This document shows positions 21,921 through 30,770 of a stretch of 64,000 nucleotides of DNA, in pieces; the stretch's first letter is position 1; every line of letters starts with the position of its first letter. The DNA is taken from the NCBI GenBank assembly GCA_900548695.1, contig URLC01000004.1, positions 62,001-126,000 on the forward strand. The letters run 5' to 3'. The position numbers were made by a program, and so were the translations under genes. The DNA comes from an uncultured Mycoplasmatota bacterium (lineage in GTDB: Bacteria; Bacillota_I; Bacilli_A; RF39; UBA660). The notes beneath the pieces were generated by a model that ran no database searches, was not told the origin of the DNA, and worked only from the letters and a program-made list of their open reading frames with translations.

Positions 21921-22553
21921 ATGGGAGGTCGTGGAGCTAGTAGCTCAATAGTATCTAAATCATCACTAGAAGCTATAGAACATTATGTTAGTGGTGAGGG
22001 AATGTGGATAAATCAATATTTAAGAGGTAGAGAAGAATACGATTTGACACAAAATGAAAAAAGATATTTAAGTGATTTAGAAAAAGCAACAAGTGACGCA
22101 CTTGGTGAAACACCAACTCTATATAGGTCAGTTGACGCAAGTGCAATATTTGGTGATATGGATAATTTTGAATTTGATAACTTTAGAAGTGAAATAGTAC
22201 ATAATGGCTTTAGTAATGATAAAGGGAGTTATGCTCAATCACTAGCTAAAAAATATAGAGAGAAAGCTACATCAGTAGTTGGAAAGAAAATTACTGAAAA
22301 AGGATTTATGAGTACAACTAAAGATTATGCAACCGCTAGAGATTGGAACGGATTTACAGGCTCTAGTAAAGAAGTTGTAATGGAAATAAAAACTAAAAAA
22401 ACAACTAAAGGTGTTAATTTAGGGAAAAAGATGTCTTCTCTTAATAAAAGAATGGGACAAAATGAAGTCTTATTAAAGAATAGTCAAAGTTATACAATCA
22501 ACAATGTATCTAGCCGAGATGGAAAGATATATGTACAGGTATCTATGGACTAA
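21921..22553 (+). CDS. Phage-encoded ADP-ribosyltransferase with MGGRGASS N-terminus
   Basis: This 210-residue protein has the R-S-E layout of NAD-dependent ADP-ribosyltransferases: Arg69 in TLYRSVDAS, the STT motif (131-133) in GFMSTTKDY, and the catalytic Glu182 in GQNEVLL. The residue two before the Glu is Gln (Q-x-E), as in C3-type enzymes, rather than the E-x-E of Arg-specific ones. The first 8 residues are identical to those of the JAMM protein. AGGTG precedes the ATG. Its target is unknown; related phage enzymes modify host RNA polymerase or translation proteins. Confidence 0.82.
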   Translation: MGGRGASSSIVSKSSLEAIEHYVSGEGMWINQYLRGREEYDLTQNEKRYLSDLEKATSDALGETPTLYRSVDASAIFGDMDNFEFDNFRSEIVHNGFSNDKGSYAQSLAKKYREKATSVVGKKITEKGFMSTTKDYATARDWNGFTGSSKEVVMEIKTKKTTKGVNLGKKMSSLNKRMGQNEVLLKNSQSYTINNVSSRDGKIYVQVSMD

Positions 22554-22584
22554 TTAAGTAAAAAAGAAAGTAGGTGAATGATGT

Positions 22585-22950
22585 ATGGCTAACATAGAAA
22601 ATCTAAAACCGATAGAAACATTAAGCAAAGAAGAAGCAAAGAAAAGAGGCTCTAAAGGTGGTAAAGCTAGTGTTAAAGCTAGAAGAGAAAGAAAAGCTAT
22701 GAAAGAACAGCTAGAAATGTTATTAAAATTACCATTAAAAAATGAGAAGTTAAAAAAACAAATAGCTGACTTAGGTGTTAATAAAAAAGAAATAGACAAT
22801 CAAATGGCTATGACAATAGCTCTATATCAGGAAGCTATGAGAGGTAATACAAAAGCCTATGAGCTTATTAGAGATACTATTGGAGAAAAACCAATAGAGC
22901 AAGTGCAAAACCTTAATCCACCTGTTATAAATATTGAAAGACCTAAATAA
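22585..22950 (+). CDS. Terminase small subunit-like protein
   Basis: This 121-residue basic protein (SKEEAKKRGSKGGKASVKAR, then a helical region ending GEKPIEQVQNLNPP) has the KGG-type N-terminus found in small terminase-like proteins of Bacillota phages. It lies directly before the large terminase, whose start overlaps its stop. It would recognise the packaging site. Confidence 0.7.
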   Translation: MANIENLKPIETLSKEEAKKRGSKGGKASVKARRERKAMKEQLEMLLKLPLKNEKLKKQIADLGVNKKEIDNQMAMTIALYQEAMRGNTKAYELIRDTIGEKPIEQVQNLNPPVINIERPK

Positions 22951-24224
22951 TGAATCCATATAATGTAATTGCTCCGCACTTCTACGATTTATTAGATGAT
23001 GTACTGGATAATAAACATACTCATTATTGGTTAAAAGGTGGAAGAGGAAGTACAAAGTCAAGTTTTATAGGTATAGCAATACCTTTGCTTATGATGATAG
23101 ATTCACAAAAAGGTATTCATTCTAACGCTGTGGCACTTAGAAAAGTAGGAGATACACTAGCGGATAGTGTTTATGCTCAAATATTATGGGGTATAGAAAT
23201 GTTAGGAGTATCCGATTACTGGGAAGCTAAGGTAAGTCCATTAAAGTTGATTTATAAGCCAACTAAACAAGAAATACGATTTAGAAGTGCTAATAATAAA
23301 GACGACCATAAAAAAATAAAGTCAACTAAATTTAAAAAAGGCTTTTGTAAATATGTGTGGTATGAAGAATTAGATGAGTTCTTTGGTATGCCTGAAATAA
23401 GAAGTATAAATCAATCTTTATTAAGAGGTGGTACTGGATATGAAGTATTCTATTCTTACAACCCTCCTAAGATGTTATCTAGTTGGGTAAATGGTGAATC
23501 AATCGTTGAAAGAAAAGATAGGTTAGTACATTCTAGTACATATTTAGATGTTCCAATGGAATGGCTTGGAGAAGAGTTCTTTATAGAAGCTAATACATTA
23601 AAAGAACAAGATGAAATGGCTTATAGAAATGAATATCTAGGAGAAGCAACAGGAACAGGCGGAGCTGTATTTAATAATATTACAATAAGAAAGATAACTG
23701 ATGATGAAATTAGGCATTTTGACAATATAGCTGATGGAATCGACTTTGGCTTTGCTGTTGACCCAGCCTGTTATGGGCAAAATCATTATGACAAGACGAG
23801 AAAGCGTCTTTTTATTTTTAATGAAATATATCAAGTAAATATGTCTAATAGGAAATTGTGGGAAGCAATAATAAAAGTAAAAATCGGTAGCTCATATATA
23901 ACCGCCGATAGTGCTGAGCCTAAAAGTATAGCTGAATTAAATTCTTATGGAACGCTTAGAGTATTAGGAGCTAAGAAAGGTCCTGATAGTGTTGATTATG
24001 GTATTAAATGGTTGCAAGATTTATTTGAAATCATAATTGACCCTGAAAGATGTCCTAATACAGCTAGAGAATTTAAAAGCTATGAATATGAAAAAGATAA
24101 ATACGGAAACTTTATAAGTAAATTTCCTGATATGAATAATCATACTATCGACTTAACAAGATACTCTAGGGAAAGTGATATGAAGAATACAAAATGGGAA
24201 TTAAGTAATAGGAGAGTGATATAA
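22950..24224 (+). CDS. terL: Terminase large subunit (PBSX type)
   Basis: This 424-residue packaging motor has Walker A GGRGSTKSS (residues 30-38), Walker B VWYEELDEF, and a nuclease domain with acidic residues in GIDFGFAVDPA, ITADSAEP and the end motif DLTRYS. It cuts concatemers and drives DNA into the capsid. It overlaps both neighbours by one base or less, so packaging and head genes form one operon. Confidence 0.95.
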   Translation: MNPYNVIAPHFYDLLDDVLDNKHTHYWLKGGRGSTKSSFIGIAIPLLMMIDSQKGIHSNAVALRKVGDTLADSVYAQILWGIEMLGVSDYWEAKVSPLKLIYKPTKQEIRFRSANNKDDHKKIKSTKFKKGFCKYVWYEELDEFFGMPEIRSINQSLLRGGTGYEVFYSYNPPKMLSSWVNGESIVERKDRLVHSSTYLDVPMEWLGEEFFIEANTLKEQDEMAYRNEYLGEATGTGGAVFNNITIRKITDDEIRHFDNIADGIDFGFAVDPACYGQNHYDKTRKRLFIFNEIYQVNMSNRKLWEAIIKVKIGSSYITADSAEPKSIAELNSYGTLRVLGAKKGPDSVDYGIKWLQDLFEIIIDPERCPNTAREFKSYEYEKDKYGNFISKFPDMNNHTIDLTRYSRESDMKNTKWELSNRRVI

Positions 24225-24541
24225 TGAAAAGTTTTATAGTTTTAACTGATAATAGTGAAGATTATATAAAAGATGTATTGTGCAGTCTATTGCCTTTAGA
24301 TAAAGAGGAAGAGTTAATTATTTTTGATAATCACTCTACTGATAATACGGTGCCCAATATTATAGGAACAATGGGTGTTCTATGGATAGATAAGGATAAT
24401 AGATATAAGTTCTATATAAATAAGAAAAAAGAAGATTATGAAACAATAAAAAATAAGGCGTTGTCTATTGCAAAAGGCAAGCCTTTTATTATTGATAAAA
24501 AAGAAAAATTTGATATAAGTGAGGTGATTGGAAATGCTTAG
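24224..24541 (+). CDS. Truncated glycosyltransferase family 2-like protein
   Basis: This 105-residue protein matches the first half of a GT-A glycosyltransferase: FIVLTDNSEDYIKDVLCSLLP, then LIIFDNHSTDNT (residues 32-42), then IKNKALSIAKGKPFIID where family members have ARN-ALELAKGEYI-FLD. The DxD metal motif has become DKKEKFD. The acceptor half is missing, so it is unlikely to be an active transferase. It is wedged without gaps between terminase and portal. Either it binds a nucleotide sugar or it is a recruited structural part. Confidence 0.55.
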   Translation: MKSFIVLTDNSEDYIKDVLCSLLPLDKEEELIIFDNHSTDNTVPNIIGTMGVLWIDKDNRYKFYINKKKEDYETIKNKALSIAKGKPFIIDKKEKFDISEVIGNA

Positions 24542-26123
24542 AATAAGTAATATTGATACAATAACGGATAAAAATAATATTAGTGAAACAATACCTAAAC
24601 TAATGAAAAAAGTTAATCCTATCCTAGAAAAAAGAAGAAAATTACACGAGATATATTCTAGGAAAGCTGATGATAAAACTTTAATGTTTAGCGGTGAATC
24701 AACTAAGACCGTAATTAGTTATGAGAAGTTTTTGACTGATATATCAGCCGGCTATTTAAGTGGTAAGCCTATATACTCAGTAGCAACAGCAATAGATGAA
24801 GAAAAACAAAAGCTTTTAAACGAGGTATTAGATAAAGAAATACCTGATGAAAAGTATAAAGAAGAAATGGAAATTATCATTGATTATATTGTTAGTTTTA
24901 ATGATGATGAAACGGAACACCACGACTTAGTACACGATATATTAGAGCTTACAAGTTGTTATGAAGTCTTATATGAAAATGAAAATAATGAAGTTGTATA
25001 TTCAAGATATAGTCCTCTTAATACGGTGGCTATATGGGATTATAGTATTCCAGCCAATCTATTGGCGTTAGTAAGAGTATGGGAAGAAAAAGACATAAAT
25101 GAAAAGATAGTAAGAAAATGTGAAATTACTGATAAACTTGGAACAAAGACTTATTCAATGACTGAACAATATAAAGAAGTAATTGAAGATGATAACCAAA
25201 ATCATAATTGGGGAGATGTTCCAGCTATAGCTATTGAAACTGATTTTGCTATATTTGAGCCCTGTGAAGATGTTATAGAAGCCCACGAACAACTAATACA
25301 AAATATTAGAAATACATTTCAATACAACGATAGTGATTGTAAGATGAAGTTTAGTAATTATATGACTGAGAATCCTTTAATGATTAGCAAGTTTGTTAAA
25401 GATGAAGAAACTGGAGAAGAGAAAGAAGTAAAAGAAATCAACCCAGCAAGACTAGAGGAAGATGAGTATATATTAAAAGCTAAAACTTTATATGTTGGTG
25501 AAAATGGTGATGTTGAATGGATAACTAAGCCACTTGATAGCAACGGAGCTGTTGAAGTATTAAAAGTATATACTAATTTGATGTTCCAACTAGCTGGTAT
25601 TCCTAATACAAATGACTTAGCTTTTAATAGTGCTGATTTGAACGCAAGTGCTATAGATAGAAAATTTTATATTATGAATATGATGACCGCTAATATAATT
25701 AGTGAATTAAAGAAAGCATATCAAAGAAGATTTGAGTTAATCTTTGGTAGAATCAATCTAAAGAAAAATACTAATTATGATTTTAGAGATATTGATATTG
25801 AACTTCCTAAAAATCTTCCAGCTAATGATGATGAAAAGATTGATAGCACATTAAAATTACAAAACATATTGTCGGAACAAACAATTATTGAAAAACTAGG
25901 TTATAACTACTTAGATGAAAGAAATAAAAAAGATAGTGAAGCCGAAGACAATATGATTAAAAACATTGAGCGTATGCAAATGTTAGGTGATGAAGTAGAT
26001 GTACAAAAAGAAACATCATTCGAGGATAGTCAATCTATGAAAAGCGTTGATGAATTAAAAGACACTAAAGAAGAGAATGATGAAGAAGAAATAAAAGATA
26101 AAATTCAAAAGGAAGAAAAGTAG
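24534..26123 (+). CDS. Portal protein (SPP1 type)
   Basis: This protein of about 530 residues has the pattern of SPP1-like portal proteins: KLMKKVNPILEKRRKLHEIY at the N-terminus, a central beta/helix domain (YSPLNTVAIWDY) and FNSADLNASAIDRKFYIM, then an acidic C-terminal tail. It forms the dodecameric ring at the packaging vertex. The ATG at 24534 is preferred over TTG at 24528 because GAGGTGA lies upstream. Confidence 0.9.
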   Translation: MLRISNIDTITDKNNISETIPKLMKKVNPILEKRRKLHEIYSRKADDKTLMFSGESTKTVISYEKFLTDISAGYLSGKPIYSVATAIDEEKQKLLNEVLDKEIPDEKYKEEMEIIIDYIVSFNDDETEHHDLVHDILELTSCYEVLYENENNEVVYSRYSPLNTVAIWDYSIPANLLALVRVWEEKDINEKIVRKCEITDKLGTKTYSMTEQYKEVIEDDNQNHNWGDVPAIAIETDFAIFEPCEDVIEAHEQLIQNIRNTFQYNDSDCKMKFSNYMTENPLMISKFVKDEETGEEKEVKEINPARLEEDEYILKAKTLYVGENGDVEWITKPLDSNGAVEVLKVYTNLMFQLAGIPNTNDLAFNSADLNASAIDRKFYIMNMMTANIISELKKAYQRRFELIFGRINLKKNTNYDFRDIDIELPKNLPANDDEKIDSTLKLQNILSEQTIIEKLGYNYLDERNKKDSEAEDNMIKNIERMQMLGDEVDVQKETSFEDSQSMKSVDELKDTKEENDEEEIKDKIQKEEK

Positions 26124-26131
26124 GTGATTAA

Positions 26132-27280
26132 ATGTCTAATGATGAAATCCTGAATAAAAGATGGAAAATGACTGATAAAATATTAGAAAATAACTTAAAG
26201 CATTTTAAGTCAATAGGTATTGATACAATAGATGATATTGTTGAAATGATGGAATCGTTAGACATAACCTATAATGACTTAAATAAACCTATTTCTAAAG
26301 CTGATAAAAGAAAGCTAGATAAGAATATTAAAGAATGGAAAAAATCAAAACTATTCAATGGATATTTTGCTTATCTAGTGACTTCTAAAAATAAGTACAC
26401 ATACGCTGATTTAATTGAAGTATTGTTGTATTGGATATATATAGTTCAAGAAAAACAATTTGATGAACTAAGTAAATTAGTGTTTATTGAAGTAGCTGAT
26501 GATGTATATAGACAAGCTTTAGATGAAATTCCTATAAAACCTAAAAAAGAGTTTTCGTTGACTTGGGAATTTATATGGAGTTTTCTTTGGATTCCTACTT
26601 ATAATAAAAGATGGGAAGAATATCTTAAACTATTGACTATGACTAATCAACAAGAAATGTATAAGTTGATTATAGGTAATTTACAACAAGATAGACCTAT
26701 AAAAGAAACTGATTTGAAAGACTTAACTAAAAAGCAAGTTAATAGGGTTATATCTATCAATGATGGAAAATTTAGTGGTGTATTAAGTGATACTAGCCGA
26801 TTATTAGGTAATAAAGTATATATTGAGCCATTTAAAGAAGAAAAAGGATTACAAGTTAGATTCATAGCTGAAATAGATAAAAGAACAACTAAGATGTGTG
26901 AGGGTTTAAATAATCAATTATTCTATGTGAATGATTGGAATAGATTTTATAGATATAGTGATATTGATAAAAGAGATGTTCTATATAATGTTTATGGGTT
27001 AGAGGTTGGTGTAAATTTACCACCAATAAATAATCATTTTCATTGGTGTAGAAGTACAATAACTTATCAATTAGAAGAATCTATAGCTGATGATGTAAGA
27101 AATAGTATAAAAATATCTAATGAAAGTGATAAAGAGCAATTTAATAGATATAAAAAATACTTTGGTGATGATTTACCTGAAACACAAGAAGAATTTACTA
27201 GAATGAAAATGAATGACCCTGAGAAATGGGAACGATTAAAAAAAGAATACTATGATTATAGAAGAAAATATAATCAATAA
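26132..27280 (+). CDS. Minor head protein (SPP1 gp7 / MuF type)
   Basis: This 382-residue protein has a helical N-terminal part and the MuF domain at the C-terminus: EIDKRTTKMCEGLNNQLFYV, then NLPPINNHFHWCRSTITY with a conserved Cys/His pattern. MuF proteins join portal and capsid and in some phages enter the host cell with DNA. No toxin domain is fused to this one. Confidence 0.85.
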   Translation: MSNDEILNKRWKMTDKILENNLKHFKSIGIDTIDDIVEMMESLDITYNDLNKPISKADKRKLDKNIKEWKKSKLFNGYFAYLVTSKNKYTYADLIEVLLYWIYIVQEKQFDELSKLVFIEVADDVYRQALDEIPIKPKKEFSLTWEFIWSFLWIPTYNKRWEEYLKLLTMTNQQEMYKLIIGNLQQDRPIKETDLKDLTKKQVNRVISINDGKFSGVLSDTSRLLGNKVYIEPFKEEKGLQVRFIAEIDKRTTKMCEGLNNQLFYVNDWNRFYRYSDIDKRDVLYNVYGLEVGVNLPPINNHFHWCRSTITYQLEESIADDVRNSIKISNESDKEQFNRYKKYFGDDLPETQEEFTRMKMNDPEKWERLKKEYYDYRRKYNQ

Positions 27281-27392
27281 CACTACTTTATAAGTAGTGT
27301 ACTGGTGATATATGATGTTTGTTGATTTTACCCAATATATCATCGGTACAGTGCTCATAAAGGCACTAAGGACATAGAAATATGTCTTTTTT
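27281..27392 (+). other. Structured intergenic RNA with terminator
   Basis: Four stems occur in a row: CACTACTT / AAGTAGTG; a long one GTACTGGTGATATAT / ATATATCATCGGTAC (27299-27354); GTGC / GCAC; and GACATA-GAAA-TATGTC (27371-27386) followed by TTTTTT, a terminator. It separates portal/MuF from the scaffold/capsid genes. The remaining bases to 27483 hold only a ribosome binding site (GGAGGG) and no clear promoter. Confidence 0.55.
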
Positions 27393-27483
27393 GTTTGGCT
27401 TAATTCCCCGTGACGAATTAGAGTGATTATCTTAAATAATTGTTTGGATATTTTCTATCCGTAAAAGAAAAGGAGGGTTATCA

Positions 27484-28050
27484 ATGGAAGATGATAACAA
27501 AAGTGTGGTTAGTCCAGCCGAGAGTGGACAAGTAGTAGAGGACACTACTCAAAAAAGCCCAGTAAATGAGGAAACTCAAAAAGAAAAAATGTTTTCACGA
27601 AATGAAGTAAACAAAATGCTTAGTGCTGAGAGAAACAAAATCAAAGACGAGCTACTTCAAGAGTATGAAACCAAAAAATCCGAAGCTGAAAAACTGGCTA
27701 AGATGGACGCTGAACAAAAGCTTAACTACGAATTGGACTTAAAAACAAAGGAAAATGAAGCTTTAACAAATGAATTAAATTCATTAAAGCTTAAAACACA
27801 GGCAAACACTTACGCAAATGAAAAAGGACTTCCTATAGGCTATATAGAAGATTGGGATTTTGCAAAAGAAACAGCTGATAGTGTTAAAGAAAAGATTGAT
27901 AAGTTAGTAAAAACTAGAAGTGCTGACTTAGATGGTTATTTAAAAGATAAATTAAAACAACCATCACCAAAAGCTGTAGATGATAGCGGAAAATCATCAG
28001 ACCCTTATTTAGAGGGATTTAGAAATTATATGAAAAGTTCAAAAAAATAA
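27484..28050 (+). CDS. Capsid scaffolding protein (DUF4355 type)
   Basis: This 188-residue protein is highly charged and helical (FSRNEVNKMLSAERNKIKDEL, EAEKLAKMDAEQKLNYELDL), typical of scaffold proteins that lie before the capsid gene. It should fill the procapsid and leave on maturation. A GGAGGG site precedes the ATG. Confidence 0.85.
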   Translation: MEDDNKSVVSPAESGQVVEDTTQKSPVNEETQKEKMFSRNEVNKMLSAERNKIKDELLQEYETKKSEAEKLAKMDAEQKLNYELDLKTKENEALTNELNSLKLKTQANTYANEKGLPIGYIEDWDFAKETADSVKEKIDKLVKTRSADLDGYLKDKLKQPSPKAVDDSGKSSDPYLEGFRNYMKSSKK

Positions 28051-28071
28051 AAAAAATAGGAGAGTGATATT

Positions 28072-28911
28072 ATGGCTATAAATTTAGCAACTAAATTTAG
28101 TCCTGTAGTAGATGAAGCTTTTGAGGAACAAAGTAAAGCCTCTTTAGTAGTTAATAGTGATTATGATTTTATAGGTTCAAAATCTATTAAAATTTATTCA
28201 GTTGGAACAGCTCAAATGAATGATTATGGTAGAAATACTGATGGTACAGCTCGTTATGGAACAGTAAAGGATTTATCAACTGAAATCCAAGAAGTATCAA
28301 TGGAAAAAGATAGAAGTTTTACTTTTGCTATTGATAAAATGGACGAAGATGAAACTCTTGGTGCTTTAAACGCTGGTACAGCTTTGGCTAGACAAATAAA
28401 CGAAGTTGTTATTCCTGAAAGTGATAAGTATGTTTACGCTAAAATGGTTGAAAAGGCTGGTACATCAGTAGTTGAAGCTATTACTAATGCTAACGCTTAT
28501 GATTCATTAGCAACAGCAAACGCTGTACAAGATGAAGCAAGTGTACCTGAACAAGGAAGAGTATGTGTTGCTAATCCTAATTACATTAAAAACTTAAAAG
28601 CTGATGAAAGAGCTGTTTTAGATAGTGAAATCGGTCAAAATTTAAGAATTAAAGGTGTAATTGGTGAAATGGACGGAACAAGTATTCAAAAAGTTCCATC
28701 AAGATTATTACCATCTAAGGTAAATTATATCTTAGCTCACCCAGTAGCTACGACATTTGCTGTTAAATTAGCGGATTATAAAATCCACGAAGACGCTCCG
28801 GGTGTAAGTGGCTCATTAGTTGAGGGTCGTGTATATTACACAGCATTTGTTAGAAATAACAAAAAATCAGCTATTTATGTTTCAAGAAGTGAAGCAGTAG
28901 CTGGAGAATAA
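28072..28911 (+). CDS. Major capsid protein
   Basis: This 279-residue protein (AINLATKFSPVVDEAF, ATALARQINEVVIPE-like region, GEMDGTSIQKVPSRLLP, ILAHPVATTFAVKLADYKIHED) has the pattern of HK97-fold capsid proteins of SPP1-like and related phages. It follows the scaffold gene by 21 bases. Confidence 0.9.
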   Translation: MAINLATKFSPVVDEAFEEQSKASLVVNSDYDFIGSKSIKIYSVGTAQMNDYGRNTDGTARYGTVKDLSTEIQEVSMEKDRSFTFAIDKMDEDETLGALNAGTALARQINEVVIPESDKYVYAKMVEKAGTSVVEAITNANAYDSLATANAVQDEASVPEQGRVCVANPNYIKNLKADERAVLDSEIGQNLRIKGVIGEMDGTSIQKVPSRLLPSKVNYILAHPVATTFAVKLADYKIHEDAPGVSGSLVEGRVYYTAFVRNNKKSAIYVSRSEAVAGE

Positions 28912-28935
28912 TATCAATAGATTAGGAGGGATAAA

Positions 28936-29148
28936 ATGGAACAATATAAAGATAAAAAAACAGGTGCTATCTATACAATCAATGATTCATCAGTTTTAAG
29001 TTATTTTGAAAATAACTCTAACTATGAAAAAGTTGGTGAAAAGAACACTAAAAAGAAAGGTGCTTCTAAAGTAGAAAAAACTACTGAGGAAGTAGAAACA
29101 CCTGAAATTACCGAAGAAGTAGAAAATACTACTCCTGAGGCTGAATAA
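28936..29148 (+). CDS. Small structural protein with a repeated phage motif
   Basis: This 70-residue protein has a core KKTGAIYTINDSSVLSYFEN, NSNYEKV followed by a Lys then Glu/Thr-rich tail. The core matches that of the small protein at 31246 (KKNGRVWEITNAEHLKHFRS, NPRFEEV), so the two are paralogues. Genes of this type commonly follow capsid genes. It may decorate the head. Confidence 0.6.
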   Translation: MEQYKDKKTGAIYTINDSSVLSYFENNSNYEKVGEKNTKKKGASKVEKTTEEVETPEITEEVENTTPEAE

Positions 29149-29171
29149 AAATAGAATTGGAGGGTAATAGA

Positions 29172-29486
29172 ATGAATGAAAAAGATAAAACTAATATGCT
29201 TGAAAGATTAAAAAGTGATATTAGTGTCAATTTCAAAGTTGGAGATGATAGTGTATTATCAGGATTCATAGATGATTATATTTCTATTGCCTCCGACAAT
29301 TCTAATCGTAAGAAAAACGATGAAATGTTATATCCGTATGTTTACAATGCTGTTAAAGAAGCATATCAAAGACGAGGTGACGAGGGGAGCTCTAGCTCTA
29401 CTGAGGGAAGCCAATCAACTTCTTATATTGATATAGAAGAAAAATTAGCTAAAGATGTAAGAAGTGTAAGGATATTTAGAATATGA
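29172..29486 (+). CDS. Head-tail connector protein (gp6-like)
   Basis: The protein has 104 residues from ATG 29172 (GGAGGG upstream; the in-frame TTG at 29157 lies within that site). It has a helical pattern of connector proteins: ERLKSDISVNFKVGDDSVLSGFIDDYISIA and YPYVYNAVKEAYQRRGDEG. It sits at the usual place of the first connector. Confidence 0.75.
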   Translation: MNEKDKTNMLERLKSDISVNFKVGDDSVLSGFIDDYISIASDNSNRKKNDEMLYPYVYNAVKEAYQRRGDEGSSSSTEGSQSTSYIDIEEKLAKDVRSVRIFRI

Positions 29487-29833
29487 GAATTAAAAACTTA
29501 TCTAAAATATATATTTATAAACCTGATAAAAAGCTAATTAAAGGTGAATATATCACTAATTGGATTTTTAAAGGTGAAGATTGGTTAAATGCTCAACAAG
29601 ACATAGATGAATTAAACCGCAATAGTGCTGGTGAAATTGACTATGAAATCGTCAAGCTTCGTATTGATAGAAAAGTAGATATAAATAAAGGTGATGGAAT
29701 CTCTTTTAATCCTTTAGAAGTAGATGAAAATAAAATGGTTATCAATGATGGGAAACCTGATTATTTAGTTGAAAATATGCCTAAAATAGGTAAAACTACA
29801 CTTTATACTTTAATTACTAACAATGGAGAATAG
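29483..29833 (+). CDS. Head closure protein
   Basis: This 116-residue, beta-rich protein (GDGISFNPLEVDENKMVINDGKPD) is in the standard position of head-tail adaptor/stopper proteins. It overlaps the gp6-like gene by 4 bases. The assignment is from position and size. Confidence 0.6.
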   Translation: MRIKNLSKIYIYKPDKKLIKGEYITNWIFKGEDWLNAQQDIDELNRNSAGEIDYEIVKLRIDRKVDINKGDGISFNPLEVDENKMVINDGKPDYLVENMPKIGKTTLYTLITNNGE

Positions 29834-29835
29834 TT

Positions 29836-30369
29836 ATGATTAGCGTTGAATGGAATAAAGACAATCTTAAAAGTTTTGAAAAGAAGATGGAAGCACTTAT
29901 AAAGAAATTGCCTGAGGCAACTAAAATGGGTGTTAATGATTCTTTAAAAAACACACAAGAAAAAGCTTTGAAAAATAAGCGTGGAAACAAAGATGAGAAA
30001 CTAATTCCTATTGAATTGTTAGACTTTGACAAAGGTAAAGTTGTTGGTAGAGTTTATACTGATAAAGATTTATTTTCTCACGCTCCATTTTTGGAGTTTG
30101 GTACAGGAACTAAAGCGGAGCTACCTCATATAGGTAAGACTAAGACATTTATAGCTAGTGGTTATAGATATTGGTTTTTACCTGTAGAAAAGGTAGATAG
30201 ACAATTTAGCCCTGAAAGAATAGTAGTAATAGACGGACAACAATTCTATCTAATGTTTGCTACTAAACCATATCCATTTATGCGTCCGGCGTCGTTTTCC
30301 TCTCGTCAGGAAAATGCTGACTTAGTAAACGAAAGGATAGGAAAGTTATTGATGGAGGTATTAAAGTGA
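29836..30369 (+). CDS. HK97 gp10-like tail completion protein
   Basis: This 177-residue protein has the gp10 pattern: LIKKLPEATKMGVNDSLKNT, APFLEFGTGT, MRPASF. It takes part in joining the tail to the head. Start 2 bases after the previous stop. Confidence 0.82.
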   Translation: MISVEWNKDNLKSFEKKMEALIKKLPEATKMGVNDSLKNTQEKALKNKRGNKDEKLIPIELLDFDKGKVVGRVYTDKDLFSHAPFLEFGTGTKAELPHIGKTKTFIASGYRYWFLPVEKVDRQFSPERIVVIDGQQFYLMFATKPYPFMRPASFSSRQENADLVNERIGKLLMEVLK

Positions 30370-30752
30370 AAGAATTTAAAGTAAGTGAGTTTTATGATAT
30401 GGTTATAACCATATTAGAAACAATATTAAAGGAAGTAGTAAGAGAAAATCCTGATGGAAAAGCTGTATTTCCGTGTATAGTAGCTCAAGCTCCTATGAGA
30501 TTGGACGAAGTAAACGGAGAAGATGTACCGATACTATCAAGATTCTCAATAACCTGTGAGGCGTGGACTAAAAGAAAATCATCTAGTATAGAACTTGCTG
30601 ATGAAATAGATAGTAAATTAAGAGGATATAATTTTACGAGAACAGGAACACCTATAGACCTTTATGACGAAAACACAAAGTGTCATCGTTATGGGGGAAA
30701 CTATGAGGTGTTTTATAATGCTCTCAATAATAGTTTAGAAAAAGTTAAATAG
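30366..30752 (+). CDS. Tail terminator protein
   Basis: This 128-residue protein (FPCIVAQAPMRLDEVNGEDVP, RFSITCEAWTK, IELADEIDSKLRGYNF) has the alpha/beta pattern of tail terminators (gp17/gpU-like). It overlaps the gp10-like gene by 4 bases and precedes the tail tube gene. Confidence 0.7.
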   Translation: MKEFKVSEFYDMVITILETILKEVVRENPDGKAVFPCIVAQAPMRLDEVNGEDVPILSRFSITCEAWTKRKSSSIELADEIDSKLRGYNFTRTGTPIDLYDENTKCHRYGGNYEVFYNALNNSLEKVK

Positions 30753-30770
30753 GTAAAGGAGGAATTAGAA

